Below are positions 20,881 to 31,974 of a stretch of 64,000 bases of DNA, in pieces (the first letter of the stretch is position 1; every line of letters begins with the position of its first letter). This stretch comes from Aristolochia californica (Eukaryota > Streptophyta > Magnoliopsida > Piperales > Aristolochiaceae), in contig JARWKL010000007.1 of assembly GCA_029961685.1 (NCBI GenBank), forward strand, positions 6,964,708-7,028,707. The letters are read 5' to 3'. Made by a program: the position numbers and the translations under genes. The notes below the pieces were generated by a model. The model was not told where the DNA came from, did not search any database, and saw nothing but the letters and a program-made list of their open reading frames with translations.

Positions 20881-21720
20881 ATATTATTTTGTCAATAACA
20901 CAATATATATTTTTACATATTATTGATTAATAATATATTGCCACAAATTTTAAAATCATTGGTTTAATTAATTATAGCAATGGGATAATTAAACCAAAAT
21001 AATTGATCAAATATTTACTTTATCAATATTTTAATTACGACTATTAAATCACTAATTTAATAAAATAATTACAAAATAAATATTGAATAATTAAAAAAAT
21101 TATTTTATTAATAACAGAAGATGGATTTTTCACGTAGTATTAATTAATAATATATTTTTAAAAAATTAAAAATAATTAGTTTAATTAATTATAAAAATGG
21201 GATAATTAAACCAAAATAATTGATCAAATGCTTTCTTTAACAATATTTTAATTACCAGTCTTAAATTTCTAATGGCTGGAAAATAGGTTAATTATACCAA
21301 AATAATTGGTAAAAGCTTGATTTAATAATATTTCAATTACCACTATTAAATAAATAATATAATACAGTAATTAAAAAATAAATATAATAAATAAATAACG
21401 CTAGTTTAATTTTTCCCAACTTACGAAACAATTAGATCACATCGTCGTCTTCCTCACAACGGCGATAATGGCAAGGAGACAAGCCTAGATTCAGGTAGAT
21501 GAACATGAGGAATCACAATTCCACCATTTAGCCTGGTTTTTAAATAATGTTGGCGCTTATTTACCACTAACGGCCTAATTAAATGAACTACGTGCATTTC
21601 GTTGACTTACCCCCTAAATGTTTGAAATTCTTGAGTCATATTTTTTATTCTTATTGAAGTATTAGACAATGGAACTATATATGACTATTATAATAAAAAA
21701 AATTAATTATTTTATTTATA
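20578..21720. other. AT-rich block, no gene
   Basis: Very AT-rich DNA with a TAAA microsatellite. Two similar ~110-bp pieces containing GGGATAATTAAACCAAAATA (about 20980 and 21190) suggest local duplication. No coding sequence is recognised. It separates the shuffled region from the intact genes. Confidence 0.7.
20811..20879 (+). repeat. (TAAA)n microsatellite
   Basis: About 17 uninterrupted 4-bp units. Confidence 0.97.
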
Positions 21721-22666
21721 GTTTATATACCCATCTCTTTTAAAAATAAAAATCTATTCTGGATAAAAAAATAACCAGAAAAATTTAAATAAAATAGTAA
21801 AATTAGAATATTCCAGCCTTTTGTCTCAGACAAAACTTACCAAAGAGACCAGCCGACTCTCCTCACGACTAGTGGCTTAGTGATTTTGTTACACAGCGGC
21901 AGGTGCGCGGCACGGTAGCACTCCCTGGACCTCGGTCGTGCTCTATACTTCCTCGCAGATGTCAGAGAGCCCGTTGGTTCGAAGGCCTGAAAGCTGGTGC
22001 CAACAGTCGCAACTCAAAAACCCTCCTCCCTCCTTCCTCTCTCTCTCTCTCTCTCTCTCTCCGCTCGCGTCTCTTCCGACGTTTTCACCATTTTTTTTTT
22101 CGGAAACCTCGTTCTTTAGGGCCTTCCAGTTGGATCTCTGCGACACTAGGCAGAGCCGCTATCAGGTCATCAATCTGGCTTGTAATTCTTTGATTTGGTT
22201 CTAATAATTTTACTCATTTCGAGTCTCCCGCGTTGTTGATTTATCCTTTGTCTTTCACTTTTCTCTTCTCTCCAGAATTGATAGATAGAGTAATACTTTA
22301 TCCCTGTTTCTTGCCTCTTTAGTTTTAGATTTCATTCTCGGGGAGTATATATATTTTCTTCTTGCTTTTCGGTCGTTCTGCTTTCTCTTCGATGCTTTTC
22401 TGAGATCTCCAGTATAATTTTTTTTTCAAGGCAATATAGAAAAAGAGAATTTAGTTATCTCATTTTTGTCTTTTTGGTTCAAGGTGTATTGATTTATATA
22501 AATTTCTAGACGTTTGTCGGTTACGATCTTCTTGTTGTGGGTAGTCGTTTCTGTATTAATTATATAAATTTCGGGGTTTTCGATGATCTTCATTTCATTG
22601 TAGAGGGTGGTTTGAGAGTGGCTTGGTGTTCTTCTTGAAAGCTGAAAAATTCCTTCTTGAGTTGGG
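21721..22666 (+). promoter_or_regulatory. Upstream region and 5' leader of the RPRD-like gene
   Basis: From about 21,850 the base composition becomes GC-richer and CT-rich, as in many plant 5' leaders. It includes a CT microsatellite (22038-22061) and a T-run. Short frames here look non-coding. No exact transcription start can be fixed. Confidence 0.45.
22038..22061 (+). repeat. (CT)n microsatellite in 5' leader
   Basis: A pure CT run in the presumed 5' UTR of the RPRD-like gene. Such runs are common in plant leaders. Confidence 0.9.
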
Positions 22667-25600
22667 ATGAATAGCGTTTTCAGTGAACAGATTTTAGCTG
22701 ATAAGCTTTCGAAGCTCAACAGCACCCAGCACTGTATTGAAAGTATCCTTTATTTTCATTTTCGGGCTCTTTTTTTTTTTCAATTTATTGATAGTCTGGT
22801 GGTGGCATAGCATTTATGGTTTCATGATGTCTAGGAGTTCTTGCTTCTTCTTATTCCATATTTGTAGCTTGATGCGTTCTTACCTTCTTAACCGCTTTAG
22901 ATTTATGGGCAATCAAGTAATGAGGTGATACTATGTATGTTAGCTTGTGCAGTAATGATATAAACAACAGTTAAAAAGTATTCGACGTGATCTGGATATT
23001 AACTAGGATTCTCTTTAAGTCTAATTTCCTGCATGCATTGCTTTCTGGTAAGATTAATTACGTCGAGTTATGGTGGTGGAAGGGAAAATGGACAACAGAC
23101 AAATTTCAGTTTCTGTTCAAGTAAAACCAGATGATCCTGCAGTTCTATCAGCATAATTCTAGTTAACGCTAGAGGAAGAGATATGAACTAGGCCAAGTTT
23201 TACAGGTTTTGGCAATATAATTTTACTAAATCGATTGTCATTTGATCAACATCCGGTGGAAAGAAGAATGAGGGGTAAAGCAGCCAGTTGCATTCTTCTT
23301 TTTATTTGGTAAAGCCCCTTCAAGAAACTAACATAGTTATAAATCCTTGCTATGGGTCAAAAGAAAAGGAATTAAATAACTTCTTTTTATTCTTTTAGAA
23401 TCTTCTAAGGAATCCAACATTTAGGTCAGTACAATGTGCAAGCAAAGGGACTGAAACCTTTTTTTGCAGTTCCTGGTTGTAAAACTTAACTTGAATATAG
23501 CTCTATCACATTGGTGCATTTTCCACCAGCACAAAGCAGAGCTTGTTGTTGAAACATGGAGTAAGCAATTCCATAGTTCAGAAAATGAGAAAAAGGTTCC
23601 ATTTTTATATCTAGCCAATGACATCTTACAGAACAGCAGACGGAAAGGAACAGAATTCGTCAGTGAATTTTGGAAGGTTCTGCCTTCTGCCTTGAAGGAT
23701 GTTGCCAAGCACGGTGATGATCGAGGAAAGAATGCTCTCAACAGATTGGTATGCGCTTCTAGGTTTTGTGTTAATTCAATGTAGCATTTATTTCTATAGG
23801 CTTCCTCTATTGAAGCTTGCCAATTCTAGCTTGTATTGTATTATTCTTTCCCAGTTTGTGAAAAAAGGCAATAGTCAGAGTTAAACAAATGATCACAAAA
23901 GATATTTATGCAATGTGTATAGTTTGAGTATCTGGAAACAACTGAAAATTATACTGATTGCTGACTCCTGCATCAATAAATTTAGGTTAGTATATGGGAA
24001 GAAAGGAAGGTTTTTGGTTCACGTGCACGAGGTCTTAAGGATTTAATGCTGGGGGAAGAGCCTCCACCACCATTGGAGCTTAACAAAAAGCGCTCACGTT
24101 CTGTTAGAATTGTTAAGCGAGATTCTCGATCGTTAAAAATAGTAAGAGCCTCAACTTTTGTCTCTTTCCTTGTTGACAGCTTTATGTGATCCTTTTTTTT
24201 AGATGTATTAACTTGTTCCACAATTTTAAACCAGAAAGTGGCAATTGGAGGCACTGCAGAAAAAATTGTATCTGCTTTTCATGCCGTGCTCAGTGAACAC
24301 GTGGCCGAAGATTCAGAGCTTACTAAATGCAAGACTGCTGTTCGCCGGGTGCAGAAGATGGAGAAAGATGTCAATAATGCGTGCAAGCAGGGTGGGCGGC
24401 AACTACTTTACCTATTATTTTGTTGGTAATCTTGTCATAAATTACATTAACTATGAAGTTGGGTTATAGGGATGCAATGGGTTGGTCGGGGTTAGGCTTC
24501 CGCTAACCCATTCCTTCTTAAACCCGTGAAGGGAGTTGGATTTCTAGCGCCATCCCTTCCCACCACTCCATCCTCGAATCCTGTCCTTGTCACATTTCCG
24601 TGAAACTCGCGCCATCCTGGCTTTCTTTTCACTGTAATATACCCTAAAAAGCTTTATGATTTCACTTTTTTCTTTTTATGTTTTCATTTTTATAAAGGTT
24701 AGATTATAACAGTAATTCAACTGGCTTAGGGTTGCTCTTTCTTAAATATCACAATTTACATTTAATTTCCTTTTTTTAAGTTATGGGTATAAATGTAATT
24801 ATCTAGATTACTGCAAAAATCTACTTCTGTGAAATGTCCTCACTTATTTCTTTCCTGTTTGGTGTTTGGAAGACTTTGATATTGGATAAAGTATACAGGT
24901 ATATGTGTAACCAAACATAAGCTACAAAACACCCAGGATCTGAGTGGGTTTTTTAGGGTTAACCCAGTTTTGGCTCCAACATGCTGGGGTTAACCGTCCC
25001 CTCTTAGCGCGGTGAGATGGAAACCTGTCTCCTCCTGTAGCAGTCCCTATTGAATTTGCCCCGTTGGCATCCTATTGTATTATGTACAACTTTTCCTATC
25101 TATACACTGGGTTGTGTTGGTTGTAATTATACCTTCTTGCAAATGGGTTACTTCTGTAATGCTGTTCTTATCTAATTGGCATGATGTTAGCTACTAATTT
25201 ATGAGATGGTACAAAAACATAAAGTTGACTACTGTGGATAGTTCAGCTTGCCGGTTTTAGTGTAAGGCTGTTCGTGCTTGTGAAATGATTTGAATGAAAT
25301 CAACTTAAGGAGGTCACTATTTTGAATTTCTATCTTTCATTCTCTGATTTCTTATTTCTGCAAGCATCACTGTGTTCGTGGGTCTTGTTCATTGCACAAC
25401 AGTAGGTTTGCTTATATATTCGTTCTCAATGTTTTCCAGAGGGGGACTCCAAACGAACTTCTCTGGGAGATGAGCTGAAAGAGCAAGAAACCCTTTTAAA
25501 ACAGTGTATTGACAAACTCAAGACAATTGAAGAAAACAGGCTAGCCCTAGTATCTCATTTGAAAGAAGCTCTACGTGAACAGGTTTCTTTCTTTCTTTTC

Positions 25601-27560
25601 TTTTTTTTTTAAATTTCTCTTAAAAAAATAAAATAGTTTCATTTATAGTCTTTCTTTCTTTTTAAAACTCTCTTTAAATTATAAAATAAAATTTCATTTA
25701 TAGGTATGTCTTCGGCTCAATGATCACATTTTGGTTCAAGTCTTACCAGGAGTATTGGTGTATGTCTTTGTAATCAACATTCATTATAAAAACTGTGTAC
25801 TAACAAAGTGGCTTTATGCAGGAGTCAGAATTAGAGAATGTTCGCACCCAGTTGCAGGTATGCATTTAGTTATGTAAATTCTATATTTAGGTTAGATCAT
25901 ATAGTTAATCTTCCACGTGCTTGACCTTTAGACTTGTGTTTCTATGTTTTTGCCTTTAATGATCTGCTTTCTTCTGGTATGACTTGATCTTTCATCATGT
26001 CCAAGAAGTTATTTGTTCAGCTTCTGGTATGAAGTTGTTTTTCATCATGTACGAGTAGTTATTTGTTCAAAAAGGATGGGAGACCTTCTCTGCCTGCAAA
26101 GCTGGAAGAGTACTTGAGCTTTGATGCTTGTTTGGTTTGAGGGAGAGTGAAAAATGAGTGCGCATCATCTGCTCACAAAAAAACCCATTTTTTTTAATGC
26201 AAAACTATATTTTCTCTTACTTCTTCTCAAATCAAATGGCGTTTCAATTGTCTTATCAAATTCTTTTAAAAGCCTTTGGGAGAAATCAAGGTGAGAGTTA
26301 CAGGTTTTTGTTTAAAATGTATTTTAGAGATATTATCAGAATCTTTAATCATAAAAATTTGGAGAATAGCTGAATATCCTAGAGGATGCTCTTGAGATCC
26401 TTTTTACAACTTCGTGGATTCAAAAGACTAAGAGGGTATATTGATGTTTCTTTTGTGGATTCAGTCACTCTGGCAACATTGGGATCTTCGAAAGCTGTTG
26501 TTGTCCAAACATGAATACCTCATATGGTTTTTAGTTGTTGCACTGTTCTACGCTTCTGGCTTGTTCGAGTCATACGAACTCGAAAATGATAAATCTGAGA
26601 AGAGGCAAAGTATCTTCACAAGGATCGACTGCTTAATGGAATTTACTTTATCCTGAACAAAACTTTAGGCTGTTATTGATTAACTTAAAAGCCATTTAAA
26701 TACATGCGACATTTGTAGCTAGAAGCTGTGGAATTATATACTGATTGTCTCTGCCTCATTGTCCATTATTCATAATAACCTCTCAACAGAAACCCGCTGA
26801 GTGCAATTTGTAGTTTTTACAAGATTGTCTCTCAATTGAACTGTTAGGTTGGATGAGTGCAACTGGGTCTGGGTCTCCGTTGATGCTCATTTGTGATCTT
26901 TATGTGAATATTGAATGACAGGTAGCACAAGCTCAGGTGGAGGAAGCTACCAATATGCGGAGGCGTCTGAACAACGAGTCCCCTGTTGGCAGAAATGCAG
27001 TAGATACAAGTACACTCGAAGAAACGAACAAAAGGACCGCAGCAGCCATTGCAGACAAGTTGGCAGCTTCAACATCCTCGTTCCAGATGATGAGCTCCAT
27101 TCTTTCCACCTTTGCAGCGGAGGAAGCCAAAAATGTTGGACTAATGACCTCAACTAACCAATCTATTTCCAACTCAAACATGGAAAAACCTGTGTCACTC
27201 TCATCTGCACCTGCATTCATTGCAGTGCAATCAGTTCCTGGCCAAGTTCACCAGCAGCCTCAATCTGTCTTGGGACACCAACAATTAGCTCAAACTTCCA
27301 CCTCTCAAGTCCAGTACCAACTCGGTCCACCCCAGCAATATTTGCAATCATCTATGACAGGAGTACCATATGCTTACTCCAGTATGCCACCGCCACCTTC
27401 ACTTTCTCAGCAACAGTATATGAGTTATCCTGGGCAAGCACCGGTGCCTCAGCAACCCATGCAAGCTATGCCACTGCCTCAGCAGCAGGTAGCTCCACCG
27501 AGTTATCGGACACTTCAGCCTCCTGGCATGCAATTCTTTACTTACCAAAATCATGGTTGA
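22667..27560 (+). CDS. RPRD1/CREPT-like protein with CID domain
   Basis: Seven coding exons join in frame: 22667-22742, 23501-23748, 23986-24141, 24235-24391, 25440-25582, 25822-25857 and 26922-27560. They total 1455 nt, or 484 residues. The N-terminal ~135 residues form a CTD-interacting domain (LSHWCIFHQHKAELVVETW, FLYLANDILQNSRRKGTEF, IWEERKVFG), the fold that binds the phosphorylated C-terminal repeats of RNA polymerase II. Residues about 160-290 hold the RPRD coiled coil (CKTAVRRVQKMEKDV, CIDKLKTIEENRLALV). The C-terminus is rich in Gln and Pro. Relatives link transcription to pre-mRNA 3' processing in the nucleus; Arabidopsis homologues are AT5G10060 and AT5G65180. It is convergent with the TXNDC9-like gene and is the parent of all the upstream fragments and both palindromes. 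Confidence 0.9.
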
Positions 27561-27790
27561 CTGTGTTTCTTCAGATTTTGCACTGTCTAGATGGATGCAA
27601 TTGCATCTCAATTAATTAACTAATCAGGAAGTAAAATGCTCTTTATCTGTAATATTTTGGACTTGCCATTTTCCATGGAACAAATGGAAAAAGAAGAGGA
27701 TGTATTTCTTGACCAGTTGTTCGTAACTACTATCACAACAGAAGAGGTGAAAATACTTTTAACTCAACATAAGATATAAATGTTAAATAC

Positions 27791-30730
27791 TTAATCTGAA
27801 TCAGAGTCATGGGCCACTGAAGATCGAACGGACCTGCCTCTGTCACTGTAGCTTCCGTCATCGTCCCCATCTTCATCTTTACTTTCACTAATGATAACTG
27901 CAAAATATGGCTTTTATTTTCGAACTATGTTGTGACTGCTGTCAAATAGAAATGGTGAAAGAAAAGAAACCTTTCTTTAGGAGAAGATTCTCCAAAGTCT
28001 TTGTGGTGAAATCATCTTTGCCACCAAGATCTTGAAACCCGACCAACCTATCTTTAGCAAGACCGTCCTATAAATTTCAGATAAGGAAATGACGATCAAC
28101 ATACCAAAAGTGAAGCTTGTAACTTAAAAACCAGAAAATTAGAGAGTTAACTGAAAAAAGATATTGAAGAACCTGAGACATTGGATTTCTAAAACTTTAT
28201 TAAATTAAAAATTAGAAGATCAATTTCAGAGCAGCCTCACCTGAACCAAATGACCCACGGTAAAGTTTTAATGGCTAGCTTGGAAACAAAGAACGAGGCG
28301 TTCTGCATACAAGATAAGATGTTTATTTCATAGAATACAGAATAACACACCACTTAAACTAGACAAGGCAAAAAAGATTAACCTCTGCATCAAGCCTGAT
28401 GAATTTGGTTTCGAAGTGCCTAGGTGCAAGGGATTTCAAATGTTTATCCATTATCCTACGAGAGTTCATTAAAAAAACTGTTAAATTCAGCTTTAAGTAA
28501 TTAATCACTATCAGTTCCATGTTACGTGAGGTCAGGGAAAAACTAACTTGCAACGGTAAAATTCTTTGTGGTAAAAATGGCATATCACTCTTTCATTTCC
28601 TGTGACTTCTCCCAGAAAGTCTCCTTCAGTTACCTCCTGGTATTCTCCATAACCCTTTCTTTTTAAGACTTCTCACTTCTCTGCCTCCTTCTGTCGGAAT
28701 GGATCAAGCATATCATACAATGCTCAACTGGGTCAAAAGCTCAGATCAGGCAGACAAAAAATGCTGTCCAATTACCTTGAGATCTGCTATCCTTTCGTCA
28801 TGCAATCTTTCTAGCTCTGGATCCTGAAACTCAGGGAAATTATAAATGATTTGTCCAGTGGTAACAGAGACTCTGGGGTAAAAAGAGAAAACGTTCCACT
28901 TACATCCATTAATTCATCAAAGTCTACTTCTTGATTCCTTGCACTGGAAGCATGTGCCTTCTCCTGAGCTAGCAATTCCCGTAATTATAGAATGCCTATC
29001 ATACATAATTCTAAAAGGCGAACTTATCCTTGTGACATAGTATGAGATGATAAAGCAAAATGAATGAACATCAATGTAGTCAGACCTAATGAACTTAGAA
29101 CAAGGATATGAGGATGAGGATAGTGCATGCATTTTCTCTTTGATTTTTTGCAACTTGATAACAAGATGAAAAATGTGCAGAACACCTAAATGTCTACATT
29201 TTGTGTTTGTCTTTGCATGTTCAGTTTCATCTATCAAAAAAGATAAAAGCTTTGCATCATAGTATACATGTTGGCTTGTGCTCCATAAATTTTGTTCATG
29301 GCTATTAGAATGGACCCCTGATTGGCAAAACTACCACCAGCATGGTCAGTATCACCAACATTGATCATGAGTAGTTGTAAAAAGACACAGTTTGCTCCTT
29401 TGAGGTTCAGAGATGAGTGCATTGCTAAAGAATATGTGCAAAGAAAGAAATATACCACTTGCACAGCCTCTCCATCCTAAAACAAACACTAACATTGCCT
29501 TATTTTACATAGCTCAAACAAACATTTTCTTTTTTTTTTCTAAAAATGAGAACATAAAGAAACACATTTCAATGTAAGAAAGAAGAAAATTGGGTTGGAA
29601 TGACTACTTTATCATACTATCATTACAGAGGAAGATAACTCAACAATGACATACTTAGCTGATACATACACTGCAAGAAGTTCTCATTAATCCTAGTTCA
29701 AAAGAAGGCCACATGTTAGCTTTTAGAATGTTGATTCATGCACTACTAGGTGTAATTGACATGGAGAGCAAAATAGCTAATTGAACTGACGTTCATCAGC
29801 TTATATAAACCATGAAGTACACAAAAAATCTAGCTCGAACAGTTGATTCTATTAGGAGAATAATTAGCAATACATTCATTACCTAGAAAGCCAGAAACAA
29901 AGAAAGTATTCATGTTTCAACAACACCTGTAATGGCTATACTTTCTCACAGATCTAAATAGTTTTAAGCTCCATTGCAAAACATTTGAGTACGTTATCTA
30001 TCCAATGGTGGCTATCGGGAAGAAACTCAGGTGGGAAAGAGAGAGTGTTTCTCAGAGAAGACAGATAATTTTAAAAAAGGAGATTTACCCATGATGAGAA
30101 AGTGTAACGTCTTTATTCACCAGAATCTTTACAGGTGTTGTACAAACTTAAGCCATGGAAGTTTGAAGGATTCGATAGAGCTCTTTTGCGGCAGCTGCAT
30201 TAATGAGCCCTATGCCTTGGCAGTGAACAGAAGGTAATAACAACAATTTAGAGGGTAAAAGGATATTGTCCAAGTACAATGTCATACGTACTAAATATTC
30301 AGTCAATAATGATTCAGGCCATGGCTTAAAACTAAAATCTGCACTAAGGAACTATACGGAATGACAGGTGTTTCCCACGTTCCAAATCCTAAATGAATGA
30401 CGGGATTATAACCCCTGCTCACAGGATGAGGAGTAAATGAGAACAGATCTGTTCCCACGTCGTGGATTGCAGAAAAAAACATCTATGAACATTCCAATCA
30501 GCGATGGCGGAGAAAATTCACTAGCAGAATCTAGCAAAGATGAGTTGAATTTGGGTTCTTAAAAGACAATCAATAGTCCATTCTCGTTTCAACAGAAAAT
30601 AATGTATTAACACAAGGATCGCAACATAAAGAGGTTAAATAAAGACCTTCTGGTAATCTCGAGCTGCCGCCGCCATTACATTTCCGAATGCCAATCCAGA
30701 AAATGTCGAGCAAAACGAATCTGGATCCAT
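27791..30730 (-). pseudogene. TXNDC9-like thioredoxin-fold gene with several lesions
   Basis: Exons on the minus strand are 30730-30647, 28979-28904, 28823-28776, 28690-28548, 28455-28383, 28302-28241, 28067-27971 and 27897-27791. They encode a TXNDC9 homologue (Arabidopsis AT2G18990): MDPDSFCSTFSGLAFGNVMA, DPELERLHDERIADLK, VICHFYHKEFYRCKIMDKHL, LVGFQDLGGKDDF and an acidic tail HDSDSD. The family helps the CCT chaperonin fold tubulin and actin in the cytosol. Lesions: exon 2 has GG where its acceptor AG should be; exon 2 has four T instead of three in VDFDELMD (frameshift); exon 4 has TGA after KEAEK where Arg is expected; the exon 6/7 junction is one base out of frame; LPCVVLF reads LPWVIWF. 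Exon order and most splice sites are kept, so decay is recent, or some lesions are sequence errors. Confidence 0.78.
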
Positions 30731-31974
30731 GGCTATCGCGCAGAAATTTGAAAAAGCAGAAGAGAAAGGGTTAAGGGTCTTTCTTCAGATTCGAACAAGA
30801 ATGTATAGAGGTTCTTTCCCCGAAGAGGCGATTTTACTATTCTACTCGTCTGGTGTTACCAATTTGTAGTCTCACTCAAATAATGCCCAAATTTCCAACA
30901 AATTTTCACGTAAAGAAGAGATTTATTTTTATTTTTATTAACGAGTTGGTATTTTGAAAGGACTAATTACAGGAGAAGAAGTTGGTGTAATAATTCAGAG
31001 TCAAAACTCACTCTGGTTTCTGAAATTTCAGGTATGTTTGCCACCTATGGAAAAGAAAAGAAAATAATTAATAATAATAATTTAATTATTATTATTCCAA
31101 AAAATAATTAGTATAAAGGAGAATTTGATTATTATCTATTTTTATTAATTATTTTTTAGAATAATAATAATCAAAGTTTATTTTATTTTATTTATTCAAA
31201 TAAAATAAAAGAAATGAAATAAAAATTTAATCATTATTGTTTTAAAAAATAATTAATGAAAATAAGATAATGATCAAATTTTCTTTTTTCACTAACTATT
31301 TTTAGAAATAATCAACCCTCCGATCTGACTCATCTATTCCTTGAACCCAGTTGACATGTCAACTCATAGGTCAACTGATTATGAGCTAATTTAAGAGCTA
31401 GTTATTCTTTATTTTACAAACATTACAGATTATTCACGTTCCTTGCTTAAGGGTAGAGCCAGACTCGTTCAATCCCAGATTTTAAGGTAATCCGATACAT
31501 TTCATATTTTAAGGCATCCGATACTTAAAAAAGAAAAAACCGATAAGCCCTCCTGTGCACATAACTCGTTTGTATTTCCCCCCCGTTAATTCTCACATTG
31601 AATTTTTCATCTTAAGCATTGGAGTTTTGCATGCAAGCAGCACCACAGGATTTCCCGATACACATCTCAATATGAAGCACAGAGGTAGCAATCAGAATCG
31701 TCCATAACATGTCCCAGAAACTTATTTTTACATACTCATAGTGTCCCTTAGTGATATTCATGACTGGCTGCTTCAAACAGGGCATAAGATCTTCATCTGC
31801 CAATTGTTGATGTTGAAGATTTGAACCAGAGCAGTTTCTTCACTTCAGGGAAGCAACAGCAATCACATCACAGTAAATCATAACACCACTCTTAAAAGTC
31901 AGTTCATCATGCTTGAGCAAGAGGAGCATTTTAGAATACAACAGGGAGACTGAATCAAACCACACAGAGTTTTC
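30731..31974. other. Intergenic; shared 5' side of TXNDC9-like, 3' side of dehydrogenase
   Basis: 30731-30900 is probably the leader and promoter of the TXNDC9-like gene. 31060-31320 is very AT-rich with repeated TTATTATT/AATAATAA words. 31600-31970 probably contains the dehydrogenase 3' UTR. No further gene is recognised. Confidence 0.5.
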
